64,000 nt of DNA from Pseudoalteromonas sp. S16_S37 (GTDB lineage Bacteria; Pseudomonadota; Gammaproteobacteria; Enterobacterales; Alteromonadaceae): NCBI RefSeq assembly GCF_014694405.1, contig NZ_JAAUWV010000006.1:62001-126000 (forward strand), written 5' to 3'. The stretch's first letter is position 1. Each line of letters begins with the position of its first letter. Position numbers and translations under genes: made by a program. Under the pieces are notes generated by a model. It ran no database searches. It was not told where the DNA came from and saw only the letters and a list, made by a program, of their open reading frames with translations. Positions 36,615 through 46,084 of the stretch are shown here, piece after piece.

Positions 36615-37817
36615 ATGAACAAAAAATCTTGGTACAAATGGCATAGTTTAGCCGGTATTAAACTCTCAATCCTGATTTGCTTTATATTAGTAACAGGCAC
36701 TTTGGCGGTTATTTCCCATGAAATAGATTGGTTAGCTAATTCTAGTAAGCGAGTTTTACCCGCTGTGGATTCATCTAATGTGAACTGGTCAGCAGTATAT
36801 AAAGCAGCAAATGCACACCAGCGCACTAATTCTATTCAGAGTATTCATTCGCCCATTGATGACTGGTTTGCTGTTGAAGTGATCACCGTGGATGAGCAAG
36901 GGATGAGGCATCGAGAATATTACCATCCAATTACGGGAGCATATCAAGGGGATGGCCGCTGGTATAATTGGCAGCGGTTTTTTAGGATGGCTCATCGCCA
37001 CCTTATGATGCCAACCATATACGGGACATCAATTGTTGGTGTTATGGGTTTATTGATGTTCTTTTCGCTTGTTTCTGGCTTTTTTATGTTTCCCAAGTGG
37101 TGGAAGAACTTTTTTAGGAAACCTCGCACACAAAATCGCAAAGTTTTTTGGAATGATTGCCACCGATTGTTTGGTTTATGGTCCAGTTGGCTGTTATTGG
37201 TTGTTTGCGTAACTGGTGTTTGGTACTTGGCGGAACTTTGGGGTTTAGATGCAGATTTCCCAATGCAGCAAGATCACATTCAAATGGGGCAGCAAGACCC
37301 TATTATGCCCAGTCAGGCCGTATTTGATAAGACACTAGCGCGTGTAAAGGATTACCATGACATGCAAATAAAGGCGGTTCTGATGCCTTCAAAGAGGTGG
37401 AATACCCTTATTTTTCAAGGGCAGAACGACACTGTGTTGGTGCGAGATAGGGCGAATAACGTGATTTTTAATCCGCTGAACGGAGACTATATTTCACGGC
37501 GCTATGCGCAAGAACAGTCTTTACATGTACGTATTTCTGAGGCGGCCGACCCGTTGCATTTCGGTACGTTTTACGGAATTTCTAGCAAAATTGTGTACTT
37601 CATTTTTGGTTGTGTTTTAAGTGCGTTAGCTATTTCAGGTACCTATATGTATGGCTTAAAGCTAGTTAGGCAACACCGTGAATTACCAATAAAACCCACA
37701 TACGTATGGCGACAGTCATGGCAAGGTATGCACTATGGTAGATGGTTAAGTCTCTTGTTGATAGTCATTTGTCTTATTTTGACCATCATTCTTTTTACCA
37801 ATATTGTCGCGCTTTAA
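36615..37817 (+). CDS. PepSY-associated membrane protein linked to siderophore uptake
   Basis: 400 residues with about four membrane segments: residues 12-35, about 135-160, about 185-210 and about 375-395. Periplasmic loops lie between them, and there are His residues near the helices (KWHSLAG, MAHRHLM). This is the usual layout of PepSY_TM family proteins, which are commonly encoded beside TonB siderophore receptors and are proposed to act in inner-membrane ferric-siderophore reduction. It is in the same direction as the receptor, 70 bp after its stop. The exact biochemical role in this system is inferred from family and location. Confidence 0.85.
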   Translation: MNKKSWYKWHSLAGIKLSILICFILVTGTLAVISHEIDWLANSSKRVLPAVDSSNVNWSAVYKAANAHQRTNSIQSIHSPIDDWFAVEVITVDEQGMRHREYYHPITGAYQGDGRWYNWQRFFRMAHRHLMMPTIYGTSIVGVMGLLMFFSLVSGFFMFPKWWKNFFRKPRTQNRKVFWNDCHRLFGLWSSWLLLVVCVTGVWYLAELWGLDADFPMQQDHIQMGQQDPIMPSQAVFDKTLARVKDYHDMQIKAVLMPSKRWNTLIFQGQNDTVLVRDRANNVIFNPLNGDYISRRYAQEQSLHVRISEAADPLHFGTFYGISSKIVYFIFGCVLSALAISGTYMYGLKLVRQHRELPIKPTYVWRQSWQGMHYGRWLSLLLIVICLILTIILFTNIVAL

Positions 37818-37836
37818 GGCATCCTTTTTAGGCCTG

Positions 37837-38742
37837 TTAGTTATCTCTAACTATCAGGCTTGTCATTGCGTCATTAATGTCACTAAACCTAAAGCGATAC
37901 CCAGCACGTTGCAAGCGCTTTGGTACAACAGCTTGTCCAAAAATAAGCAAATCTGCCATTTCTCCAAAGAGCAATCTCAAGATTTTTTCTGGCATAGGAA
38001 ATAGCATTGGCCTGTTGAGGGCATGACACAATGCTTTGGTAAAATCTTGATTACTGACAGGGTTTGGTGCTGTAGCGTTAAAGACCCCACTTAACTCATG
38101 GTGCTTTAGCAGATACAAAATGATGTGAGTCATGTCATCGATATGGATCCAAGACATCATTTGTTCGCCGCTGGCAAGCTTACCTCCTAAACCGAGTTTA
38201 AAAGGTAACAGCATTTTACCCAGCGCGCCGCCGTGTTGGCTAAGAACAATCCCAGTTCGTAAGATACAAACCCGTGTGTTTGAACTTTGAGCACTTAATG
38301 CAAGCTCTTCCCACTGTTTACATAAAGAGTGGCTAAACTCTTGATTTGGGTTTTCCCAGCGTTCGTCTATGAGGACATGATTACTTTGTCGGCCATAATA
38401 ACCAACGGCACTACCTGAGATGAATGTATGGGGAGGGGTTTGCGCTTGCGCTATTTTATTAACGATTTGTGCCGTAATATTGATACGACTGTCGAGAATT
38501 TGTTGTTTTTGTTGCTCGGTCCAACGTTTATCCGCAATTGGCTCTCCGGCTAAATTGATGACAGCATCAATATTGTTGAAGTCAACATCATCTAAAGTAT
38601 CTGTGCAGGTTACGCGGTTTTTAAACTGCCCCTGAGCTTTTGGCACATTGCGTGTTAACACACATACTTGATGCTTATTATATAGAAATCGGCATAGCTT
38701 ATCGCCAATTAAACCCGTTGCACCAGTCACCAATATATTCAT
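37837..38742 (-). CDS. NAD-dependent epimerase-like protein, TIGR01777/YfcH family
   Basis: About 301 residues. The ATG at 38742 is chosen over a GTG 9 bp upstream because the Rossmann motif MNILVTGATGLIG begins there. Other family marks are INLAGEPIADKRW (about 67), FISGSAVGYYG (about 110) and a C-terminal region of the DUF1731 type. Members are extended short-chain dehydrogenase folds of uncertain substrate; the E. coli relative is YfcH. It is convergent with the PepSY gene and divergent from the permease gene. No link to siderophore production is evident. Confidence 0.9.
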   Translation of the reverse strand: MNILVTGATGLIGDKLCRFLYNKHQVCVLTRNVPKAQGQFKNRVTCTDTLDDVDFNNIDAVINLAGEPIADKRWTEQQKQQILDSRINITAQIVNKIAQAQTPPHTFISGSAVGYYGRQSNHVLIDERWENPNQEFSHSLCKQWEELALSAQSSNTRVCILRTGIVLSQHGGALGKMLLPFKLGLGGKLASGEQMMSWIHIDDMTHIILYLLKHHELSGVFNATAPNPVSNQDFTKALCHALNRPMLFPMPEKILRLLFGEMADLLIFGQAVVPKRLQRAGYRFRFSDINDAMTSLIVRDN

Positions 38743-38874
38743 ACAAAACACTCAGTCAATTAAAGTTTATCTGTTAAGTGTAGGTAATTTACGGAAAATA
38801 CCGAATAAAGATCATAGCGTTTTATTTTGTATGGTATTGCTTTAAACTCAGTAAAAAAATATAAGGGAAATAGT

Positions 38875-39897
38875 GTGTCGTCATTATCTGGACTAAATAA
38901 GAGCCTTGTCGTGTTAGCTTCTCTGGTCATCGTGTTAGCGGGAGTGAAGCTTGCCAGTGACATTATTGTGCCTTTCATATTGGCCGCATTCATTGCGATT
39001 ATATGTAATCCGCTATTAAAGTTTTTCGCCCGTTTTCATATTCCCAAAGGAATCGCCATTATTATCGTTATTTGCCTTGTGCTTGGCATTGGCACAAGTA
39101 TAGCGGGGCTCGTAGGGCAATCTGTAAATGACTTTTCCCAGCAATTGCCCAGCTATAGGGAGCAGTTGCAAAGCAAGTTTTTGTGGCTCGTCGATACCGC
39201 CGCGCAGCACAATATTTTGATTGATAAACAGCAAATTATTTCGCTGTTTGACCCTGGCAAAATGATTGATATGGCATCTTCCATGCTTACTGGGTTTGGT
39301 GGTGTTATGGCCAACGTATTTTTAATTATTCTTACAGTGGTATTCATGTTGTTTGAAGCGCCAACGATCACCAATAAGGTACACCTAGCGCTTGATGACC
39401 CTGAAATGAAGATCAAACAAATAGATAGATTTTTAGAGTCCATCAATTCCTATCTTGCAATAAAAACCATGGTTTCGTTAGGGACGGGTCTGTGTGCCTC
39501 GTTACTATTATGGTTGTTAGATATTGACTACTTCATCTTATGGGGCGTGGTCGCTTTTTTACTTAACTATATTCCAAATATCGGTTCGATTATTGCGGCC
39601 ATTCCCGCTGTGCTGTTAGCACTTCTTACGCAAGGGCCATTGATAGCAGGAATTGTTGCCATAGGCTACGTCACTATCAATACCGTTATGGGTAATATCG
39701 TAGAACCTAAGTATATGGGCAGAGGATTGGGTCTATCAGCGTTGGTAGTGTTTCTGTCATTGATTTTTTGGGGATGGTTACTAGGCACAGTGGGTATGTT
39801 GTTGTCAGTTCCTTTGACAATGGTGGTAAAAATAGCACTAGAAAACAGTGAAGATGGCCGCTGGCTAGCAACCATGTTAGGCAGCAGCGAAGAGTAA
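38875..39897 (+). CDS. AI-2E family transporter (YdiK/PerM-like permease)
   Basis: About 340 residues. The GTG at 38875 is preferred because AAGGGA lies 6 nt before it; a TTG 48 bp upstream has no ribosome site. About eight membrane segments are visible, with the soluble insert after the first helices (QLPSYREQLQSK), and the family-typical LNYIPNIGSIIAAIPAVLLAL (about residues 235-255) and EPKYMGRGLGLS. Family members export autoinducer-2 or act as Na+/H+ antiporters. The name does not fix the substrate. Confidence 0.9.
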   Translation: MSSLSGLNKSLVVLASLVIVLAGVKLASDIIVPFILAAFIAIICNPLLKFFARFHIPKGIAIIIVICLVLGIGTSIAGLVGQSVNDFSQQLPSYREQLQSKFLWLVDTAAQHNILIDKQQIISLFDPGKMIDMASSMLTGFGGVMANVFLIILTVVFMLFEAPTITNKVHLALDDPEMKIKQIDRFLESINSYLAIKTMVSLGTGLCASLLLWLLDIDYFILWGVVAFLLNYIPNIGSIIAAIPAVLLALLTQGPLIAGIVAIGYVTINTVMGNIVEPKYMGRGLGLSALVVFLSLIFWGWLLGTVGMLLSVPLTMVVKIALENSEDGRWLATMLGSSEE

Positions 39898-39903
39898 TCA
39901 GAC

Positions 39904-40314
39904 TTAGTAGGGATGTTGCAAGTCTTCAATGTGTTTACGCAGTAGCCTAATGGTGCATTTTTTGTGCGCTGCCGACGCTCTAATAGAGTTAGGTAGCGTA
40001 TACAAATAGCGCCATTTACAGGTATCTTCAGCATACTGCTCATGATAAACAATGCTTCTTTTAATTATGGTCATTAACTGTGTGTTACCAGTTTGCTCTT
40101 GTATCAGCTCAATATCGTGTAAAAGTTTGTTTATCCAGCTTTGTTGATGCCTGCGTAGCACGTCGATATTGCTATCTAGACATTTGATATACACTTTTGA
40201 CTCAGCAGGAAGGTAACTCTCTAAGGAAGAGCAGTCAGAAAGGGTGATCTCTGGTGTGTTTGCAATCGCAGCTAGCGGCATTAAGCAAACAAACGAAACA
40301 CTAATTTTTGTCAT
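39904..40314 (-). CDS. Small periplasmic protein, possibly LprI-like
   Basis: About 136 residues beginning MTKISVSFVCLMPLAAIANT, a clean signal peptide. The ATG at 40314 lies inside the end of the sensor kinase gene; a TTG 12 bp earlier is an alternative. The mature part is helical, with a Cys pair near each end. The pattern LRRHQQSWINK, then CKWRYLY and a later Cys before RKHIEDL recalls the LprI/DUF1311 lysozyme-inhibitor-like family, but I am not certain. It is the last gene of the PepSY/response-regulator/kinase operon. Confidence 0.65.
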   Translation of the reverse strand: MTKISVSFVCLMPLAAIANTPEITLSDCSSLESYLPAESKVYIKCLDSNIDVLRRHQQSWINKLLHDIELIQEQTGNTQLMTIIKRSIVYHEQYAEDTCKWRYLYTLPNSIRASAAHKKCTIRLLRKHIEDLQHPY

Positions 40315-41641
40315 AATTGAATTCAATTAAAAACCTGGCACCTGCAAACTTAGAGCTTCCTATCTCAATATTACCGTGGTAAGAGTTAACTAAGTCTGAC
40401 ACAATCGCCATCCCGACGCCGTGACCAGCTTCGTACGTATCCAAACGACTACCTCTTTTTAGCAATTCCGAGCGTTGATGCACTGGTATTCCTGGGCCAT
40501 CGTCTTCAATATCAAGCTGAAGCGTTTTATATTTATCAAAACGCACACTTATATCTACACGTGTACTACACGCTTTACATGCGTTGTCGATAACATTGCC
40601 CAAAATTTCCATCAAGTCGGTTTTGTCACCTAAAAAAGCAATCTTGTCATCGCACTGCGAATTAAAAATTATCTCCTTTTCATGATAGACCTTTTTCATG
40701 GCATTTAAAATTGAGTCGAGAATTGGTTTTACTCTTGTTTGCTTTTTCCAAGTGTCGGAGGCACCTGTTGCGGCCCTTTTTAATTGATGTTCGATCATGG
40801 CATTAATTCTATCTAGCTGTTCTTGCGCATCGAGATCTTTTGCTAATTCGCTAGATTTTAATACCGCCAGAGGCGTTTTAAGGGCGTGCGCTAAGTCACT
40901 CAACGAAGCGCGATAGCGCTCCTTTTGACGTCGCTGTGAATCGAGCAGCAAGTTAAGGTCAGACTTTATGGTAAGCAGCTCTTTTGGGTAGTCGCCGCTG
41001 ATTTTATCAACTTGACCAGCTTCAACAGCCTTTATTTCTTTATCTAGCCTTTGCAGTGGGCGTGCACTCCAAATAAACCCAATCGCCATTAATGCCGCAA
41101 TAATGACGCCCATGACCAAAGTCCAACTGATGAGGGTATTTCTAAAGCCGGACATCAATTTTACCAGCGCCTTATTATCTTTTAGCAATATAAAGCGCGC
41201 CTGCTGAGAGAAGTCAGCATTGCCTAAAATAACGGTCAAGCTTAATTGCCAGAATTGTCCAGCACCGTAATCGACTAATTTAAACTCAGCGGCCCCGGCC
41301 TGGCGGTCATCGAATATTGGTGAAATTGATAGATTCACGGCAGACTCTGAGTACCAGACTAAATCTTGGCCTTGATAGATAAGTGCAAAAGTATCGGAAT
41401 TAATTCTATTTAATTCGGGAGCGAGAATTGTGCGTGGCATTTCTAAACCATCTTCTACAAACTCTACTTCAGAGATCAAAGAGTATAGATGTGCCTCGAG
41501 GGTTTTCTCGGTCGCTTCCACTAAAGAGGCATGATAAGCGCGGCCAATTGCGAAAAATAAAGCGGGTAGTGCGACTATAAGCACAAAGACAAGGATAAAT
41601 CCTTGTCTTATTTTAAGGGAGATTTCGGCTGCTTTTACCAC
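40301..41641 (-). CDS. PhoQ-like sensor histidine kinase
   Basis: 446 residues with a GTG start overlapping the response-regulator stop. There are two membrane helices (about 14-32 and 172-195) flanking a periplasmic sensor of about 140 residues, then a HAMP-like linker, the H-box HALKTPLAVLKS with phospho-acceptor His near 251, the N-box GNVIDNACKA and the G-box DDGPGIP. The layout matches the PhoQ-like kinases that pair with OmpR-family regulators. The signal is unknown. The gene just upstream of the pair encodes a PepSY protein, a common arrangement for this group. Confidence 0.92.
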   Translation of the reverse strand: MVKAAEISLKIRQGFILVFVLIVALPALFFAIGRAYHASLVEATEKTLEAHLYSLISEVEFVEDGLEMPRTILAPELNRINSDTFALIYQGQDLVWYSESAVNLSISPIFDDRQAGAAEFKLVDYGAGQFWQLSLTVILGNADFSQQARFILLKDNKALVKLMSGFRNTLISWTLVMGVIIAALMAIGFIWSARPLQRLDKEIKAVEAGQVDKISGDYPKELLTIKSDLNLLLDSQRRQKERYRASLSDLAHALKTPLAVLKSSELAKDLDAQEQLDRINAMIEHQLKRAATGASDTWKKQTRVKPILDSILNAMKKVYHEKEIIFNSQCDDKIAFLGDKTDLMEILGNVIDNACKACSTRVDISVRFDKYKTLQLDIEDDGPGIPVHQRSELLKRGSRLDTYEAGHGVGMAIVSDLVNSYHGNIEIGSSKFAGARFLIEFNYDKN

Positions 41642-42309
41642 TGAGTTTTAAACCTGTATCCTCTACCACGTAGTGTTTCAACTGGGTTTAAACTGCCATC
41701 AGGGTCGAGCTTTTTGCGCAGTCTTAAAACAAACACTTCAATAACGTTTGAATCTAAATCAAAATCTTGGTCGTAAATATGCTCAGTTAACTCTGATTTT
41801 GAGATCACTTTTTGAGGATTAACCATCATATATTCAAGTACTTTGTATTCGTACGCAGTCAATGATAACTCTTGCTCGTTAACCCAAACCTGCTGCGAGC
41901 GAGTATGGATCTTAATAGGTCCAATGCTAATTTCAGGGTTGGCTTGGCCCGCGCTTCTGCGAATAAGTGCATTACAGCGCGCGATGAGCTCTTCAACATG
42001 AAATGGTTTAGTTAGGTAGTCATCTGCACCCGCATCTAAACCCTCAACTTTGTCTTGCCAACGATCTCGCGCAGTTAAAATCAAGATTGGTATTTTAACA
42101 CCGGCGGCACGTGCTTGGCGTATAAGCTCAATACCATCTAACTTTGGTAGACCTAAATCGATCACTGCCATATCTAGTGGGTATTCAGTGATATGAAATA
42201 ATCCAGATTCACCATCGTGGCATAAATCAATACTGTATCTTTCTTTTTCTAATGCACTGCGTAGGTTTTCGGCAAGTTGAATATCGTCTTCGATTACTAA
42301 AATTCGCAT
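41635..42309 (-). CDS. OmpR/PhoP-family response regulator
   Basis: 224 residues. The receiver domain has the acidic pocket (VIEDD), the phospho-acceptor Asp in AVIDLGLPKLDG (about 51) and Lys in YLTKPFHVEEL. The C-terminal winged helix has YEYKVLEYMM, EVFVLRLRKKL and LRGRGYRF. It overlaps the kinase start by 7 bp and follows the PepSY gene by 2 bp, so the three genes are one operon. It probably controls its own operon and envelope genes. Confidence 0.94.
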   Translation of the reverse strand: MRILVIEDDIQLAENLRSALEKERYSIDLCHDGESGLFHITEYPLDMAVIDLGLPKLDGIELIRQARAAGVKIPILILTARDRWQDKVEGLDAGADDYLTKPFHVEELIARCNALIRRSAGQANPEISIGPIKIHTRSQQVWVNEQELSLTAYEYKVLEYMMVNPQKVISKSELTEHIYDQDFDLDSNVIEVFVLRLRKKLDPDGSLNPVETLRGRGYRFKTQW

Positions 42310-42311
42310 TT

Positions 42312-42557
42312 TTAATCCTTTGTAACAGCTCCGGTTTTTTTATCAACATGAATGTCAATAACGCGGCCGTCGGTTTGTAAAATTCTGACTACGAAACTGT
42401 CACTTTGTTCAGTGATCTTAAGTGTTCGCCCTTGATACTGAGCGAGCGCTAGTTCAATGGCTTGTTTTTTATCTATATTTTTTCCTGCATCGGTTGCATT
42501 CACGATTTGAGTGCAACACAGGCAGACAAAAATTAGAAAACAAACTGACAATCGCAT
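42312..42557 (-). CDS. Small secreted PepSY-domain protein
   Basis: About 81 residues. The ATG at 42557 is preferred because TGGAG lies about 10 nt upstream; a GTG 15 bp earlier would overlap that site. A signal peptide ends near VNA. The mature part is a single PepSY repeat (IDKKQAIELALAQYQG, VVRILQTDGRVIDIHVDKKTG). It is the first gene of the two-component operon. A periplasmic modulator of the kinase is a reasonable guess from this context. Confidence 0.85.
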   Translation of the reverse strand: MRLSVCFLIFVCLCCTQIVNATDAGKNIDKKQAIELALAQYQGRTLKITEQSDSFVVRILQTDGRVIDIHVDKKTGAVTKD

Positions 42558-42634
42558 TTTACTAAGCTCCACGGTTTGGATTGCTTAACTTCTTGTGCAA
42601 ATCCTACGACAGGGGGAATTAACCAAAACTGAAT

Positions 42635-42934
42635 CTAAGGGAGTACTCTTTTATATGGTTTAACAATGCTGTTAGCGTATACGCCAGCTTCGATATAAGG
42701 ATCAGCATTAGCCCAAGCTTGAGCTTGCTCCAAAGATGCAAATTCTGCAATGACGAGTGAGCCTGTAAATCCTGCAAGACCGGGGTCTTCACTATCTATG
42801 GCTGGTAACGGACCTGCTGCAAACAAACGATTTTGTTCTTTTAATTCTGTTAAACGGGCAAGGTGTGCAGGGCGTGTTGCTAGGCGTTTTTCTAAAGAGT
42901 TTTCTACATCTGTAGAATAAATCATATAAAGCAT
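42635..42934 (-). CDS. YciI family protein
   Basis: 99 residues with the family layout: [18 protein letters not shown] at the N terminus, RPAHLARL (conserved His), [13 protein letters not shown], then GSLVIAEF and [13 protein letters not shown]. YciI proteins have a ferredoxin-like alpha/beta fold. The function is not established. In E. coli yciI lies in the same trp-yciB neighbourhood, so the context is conserved. Confidence 0.92.
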   Translation of the reverse strand: MLYMIYSTDVENSLEKRLATRPAHLARLTELKEQNRLFAAGPLPAIDSEDPGLAGFTGSLVIAEFASLEQAQAWANADPYIEAGVYANSIVKPYKRVLP

Positions 42935-43109
42935 AGAGAAAGGTTCAATGTTAAAACAAAATAAGTGCTTATATTAGTCTGCTTTACTCTATATTGTAAA
43001 TCCTCAAGGCTATTTGTTGCCTGCTTTGTCCTTAAAGACTTGAAAAGCCCACGCCAAGGCTGGTAGAGTCGCTCGGATATTTATAAAAAATAATAATAAG
43101 GTTTTCCAC

Positions 43110-44534
43110 ATGAGTGCAAATCGTGAGCATTTTAGCTCTCGACTAGGTTTTATACTTGCCGCTGCCGGATCAGCGGTTGGTATAGGTAACTTGGTCGGTT
43201 TTCCTGTTTCAGCTACAAAAAATGGTGGTGGCGCTTTTTTAATAGTGTATGCCTTATTTGTTGCATTTATTTGTTTGCCAGTAATGATGGCGGAAATGGC
43301 AATGGGCAGAAAAGCGCAAAAAGACCCTTATGGTGCTTATAAGGCACTTTCTGGTGGTGATAAGCGTTGGTCTATTGCCGGTGCTTTAGCCGTCCTGACG
43401 CCATTTATGATAGCTGTATTTTACATGGTTATCACCGTTTGGATCTTCGGTTATTTGGCACAAACGGCGATGGGTAATCTAGATGCATTGGCAAACCCAA
43501 GCCACTTTGGACAATTTATAAATCAAAGCAGTGTCTTTTGGTACATGTTGTTGGTTGGTGTGATTGTTAACTTGATTTTAGTTGGTGGCGTAAAAGAAGG
43601 GATTGAGAAAGCTGCTAAGTTTTTAATGCCTTCGTTATTTGTGCTGCTGATTGGCTTAGTTGTGTATGTACTGACACTAGATAATGCAATGGCTGGGGTA
43701 CGTTATTACATCGTTCCTGATTTTTCAAAAATGGACGCCAGCGTGCTTAACGGCGCGTTATCGCAAGCATTCTTTTCACTGTCTTTAGGGATGGGGATTT
43801 TAATGACCTATGCCTCTTATATTTCAAAGAATGACGATATTGTAGGTGGCGCAAAGATGGTGGCTATCACCGACTCTTTAGTGGCTTTTATCGCAGGTCT
43901 GATGGTTCTACCTGCAATATTTAGCTTTAACCCTGCAACCAATACTGATGAGTTATCTGAGTCATCAGTGTCGATGATTTTTGAATTTTTACCAAAAATA
44001 TTATTGGCGCTACAAACGGATATCGGTTACGTAGGTGCATCTATCGTTGCATTTGTTTTCTTCTTACTGGTATTTTTTGCTGCAATCACCTCTTTGGTGT
44101 CAATCGTGGAAGTACCAACGGCTGCATTGATGGAAGAAAAATGCATCAGTCGTAAAAAAGCACTCTTGATCTTAGCCGCTACAACAGGTTTGTTGACCGT
44201 GCTATGTACCATGTCATTTGGTATGGTTGATTGGTTAACCAAGTTTGTTAGCTATGGTGGCGCAGACAAGAGTATGTTTGACCTGGTTTATGACGTATTC
44301 TACGACACTATCTTGCCGTTAAATGGTTTGATGGTTTGTTTATTCGTGATTTATCGCTGGAAAAAGTCAAACTTAAATGCAGAGCTAGAGCAAGGCTGTG
44401 AAAAATATAAAGGCAGCTTTGGTGAGAAGTACGTGAACTTTTCACTATCTACTTTTATCCCAGTGGTTTTATTGGTTATTTTTATCAATACCGTTGCAAC
44501 TAAATTCTTTGCATTTAGTATATTTGGCTTCTAA
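43110..44534 (+). CDS. Sodium-dependent transporter, NSS (SNF) family
   Basis: 474 residues with about eleven membrane segments. The N-terminal signature NREHFSSRLGFILAAAGSAVG is followed by GIGNLVGFP. The usual Trp-Arg of GNxWRFP (as in LeuT) is replaced by Val-Gly, a variant that occurs in a marine subgroup as far as I recall. Other conserved parts are FFSLSLGMGILMTYASY and SLVSIVEVP. It should couple Na+ entry to uptake of an amino acid or similar solute; the substrate is unknown. It is a single-gene unit ending in a strong terminator. Confidence 0.93.
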   Translation: MSANREHFSSRLGFILAAAGSAVGIGNLVGFPVSATKNGGGAFLIVYALFVAFICLPVMMAEMAMGRKAQKDPYGAYKALSGGDKRWSIAGALAVLTPFMIAVFYMVITVWIFGYLAQTAMGNLDALANPSHFGQFINQSSVFWYMLLVGVIVNLILVGGVKEGIEKAAKFLMPSLFVLLIGLVVYVLTLDNAMAGVRYYIVPDFSKMDASVLNGALSQAFFSLSLGMGILMTYASYISKNDDIVGGAKMVAITDSLVAFIAGLMVLPAIFSFNPATNTDELSESSVSMIFEFLPKILLALQTDIGYVGASIVAFVFFLLVFFAAITSLVSIVEVPTAALMEEKCISRKKALLILAATTGLLTVLCTMSFGMVDWLTKFVSYGGADKSMFDLVYDVFYDTILPLNGLMVCLFVIYRWKKSNLNAELEQGCEKYKGSFGEKYVNFSLSTFIPVVLLVIFINTVATKFFAFSIFGF

Positions 44535-44557
44535 GCAAAACTCAGCCAAATAACCAC

Positions 44558-44584
44558 AACGCCGAGCCTAGCCTCGGCGTTTTG
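44558..44584 (+). terminator. Rho-independent terminator after the NSS gene
   Basis: A 9-bp stem AACGCCGAG/CTCGGCGTT with a 6-nt loop and a short T run, 23 bp after the transporter stop and touching the end of the convergent protease gene. Confidence 0.8.
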
Positions 44585-45232
44585 CTAAAAAGTCATGCCA
44601 GAATCAAGGTATTGACCCATTCCTAAGGTAAATATCCATAATCCCCATAAGCTGTGTTCAAGCACACACACCATCAATGAACGGCTATGCGCATAGGTAT
44701 ACGAAAATAGTAGGCCGCCTGCAAATGACAATGCAATTGCTACCCAGTTATCGTAAACGCAATGGGCTAGCGCGAATACTGCTGCACTGAGTACGATTCT
44801 TGTACTTTTTTTAGGCAGTATACGTTTGTATCGATGGAAAAAATAACTCCTAAAAATAAGCTCTTGAGGCAACACCGAGAGTATCGGGTAGGCGATGAGT
44901 AAATACAGCCACTGTGTGGTGGAATTAAGGGGCAGTGCAAACCAATTTTCTTGATTAAATAAGCCATATAACATCGCTGAGAACAAAGCGCCGACGAAGA
45001 AGGTGGTGAATAGTCGACGTTTAATTGTAGAGAACTGACCTAAGCTTGTGAGTCGAAAGCGTTTAAAATGGGGGTCGCTAAGTAGTAGGAAGCTGCATAT
45101 GATCATCAAAGTAATTAATGCAGGGAAAAGCCAGTTAGCGAGATGATCACGGAAAATGTAAGCCAAGGTTGGCAAACAAAAAAAGATTAAAAGTAGTTCA
45201 CACCAGCGGTATTGACTTGCGTTCAAGGGCAT
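44585..45232 (-). CDS. CPBP family intramembrane metalloprotease-like protein
   Basis: 215 residues, strongly hydrophobic, with six to seven membrane segments. CPBP (Abi/Rce1-like) motifs are LPQELIFRSYFFHRY (about 118; the family usually has EExxxR, so the first Glu is Gln here), FALAHCVYDNW (about 153) and a third conserved His in LEHSLWG (about 192). Members include proteases and bacteriocin-immunity proteins. No bacteriocin gene is near, so a specific role cannot be stated. Confidence 0.85.
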   Translation of the reverse strand: MPLNASQYRWCELLLIFFCLPTLAYIFRDHLANWLFPALITLMIICSFLLLSDPHFKRFRLTSLGQFSTIKRRLFTTFFVGALFSAMLYGLFNQENWFALPLNSTTQWLYLLIAYPILSVLPQELIFRSYFFHRYKRILPKKSTRIVLSAAVFALAHCVYDNWVAIALSFAGGLLFSYTYAHSRSLMVCVLEHSLWGLWIFTLGMGQYLDSGMTF

Positions 45233-45347
45233 GCTCTTTTTTAACTTAGTTTAAAAAAACTATAGCAGTAAAAATGCCCTTGAAAGTGACATTATTTAGA
45301 CATTGTGGCTCTTTGATGAACTTATTACGCTCTTTATCTAGCGCGAC

Positions 45348-45929
45348 TTAGTTGTCATCGGGAAGATACTTATAAATCCTTGCCATGGTTATTAAAATAG
45401 CCACGAAGGTTATTCCCATTAAGCCAAATACTTTAAAATTCACCCAAGTATCTAGTGAAAAGTTGTACGCAACATACAAGTTAAGTGCTGAAATAAAAGC
45501 CAGTAAGATCATCCACATAATATTAAGTTGCTCACATACTGATTTAGGTAACGGCACATCGAGTTCAGAGCTTTTACCTTGCTCTTTTTCATTAACTGAT
45601 TTGAGCAGGCCTAACAACGCCTTTTCTACCAGGTTCTTTTTAAAAAAGTAACGTGAGACCAACAAAGACAGTGACAATAGGGCATATATCACTGTCGCTT
45701 TCCACATAATAAAGTGCTCATCTTGGAATAAAATTGTCATTCCACCCAAAACTAGGGCGATGGCAAAAAATACCCAGTGCCTTGTTGCGATTTTGCCGCT
45801 GTGAAAATAATGATATGCAAGTTGAATAACTGAAGAGGCGATTAAAACGCCAGTAGCCCAATAGATATCTACAAATTTGTAAACCGCGAAAAATAAGATC
45901 AGAGGAAGGTATTCAAGCAATGTGGCCAT
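45348..45929 (-). CDS. yciB: Inner-membrane septation/envelope protein YciB (IspZ)
   Basis: About 193 residues. The ATG at 45929 is chosen because AGGTGAG precedes it; a GTG lies inside that site. The N terminus MATLLEYLPLILFFAVYKF is the hallmark of YciB, followed by about five helices and a conserved tail with WVNFKVFG. YciB affects cell-envelope integrity and septation in enterobacteria. Its presence near the trp operon mirrors E. coli gene order. Confidence 0.93.
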   Translation of the reverse strand: MATLLEYLPLILFFAVYKFVDIYWATGVLIASSVIQLAYHYFHSGKIATRHWVFFAIALVLGGMTILFQDEHFIMWKATVIYALLSLSLLVSRYFFKKNLVEKALLGLLKSVNEKEQGKSSELDVPLPKSVCEQLNIMWMILLAFISALNLYVAYNFSLDTWVNFKVFGLMGITFVAILITMARIYKYLPDDN

Positions 45930-46084
45930 TAAGCTCACCTATTTAATTATAATGACTCGTTTTTACCAAGTTCCTTAGCGAAGTTCAAGATTGACATTGT
46001 GTTGCTAAGTCCTTAGCCTCAGCGGCTTTTATGTTTGTGCAGCGAGTTTTGCTGCATTATTAAGCAATCCAGAATGAGAGTAGT

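Noticed and set aside
2667..37817. Search for catechol, hydroxamate, MbtH and phosphopantetheinyl transferase genes
   Set aside because: None is encoded here; they may be elsewhere in the genome.
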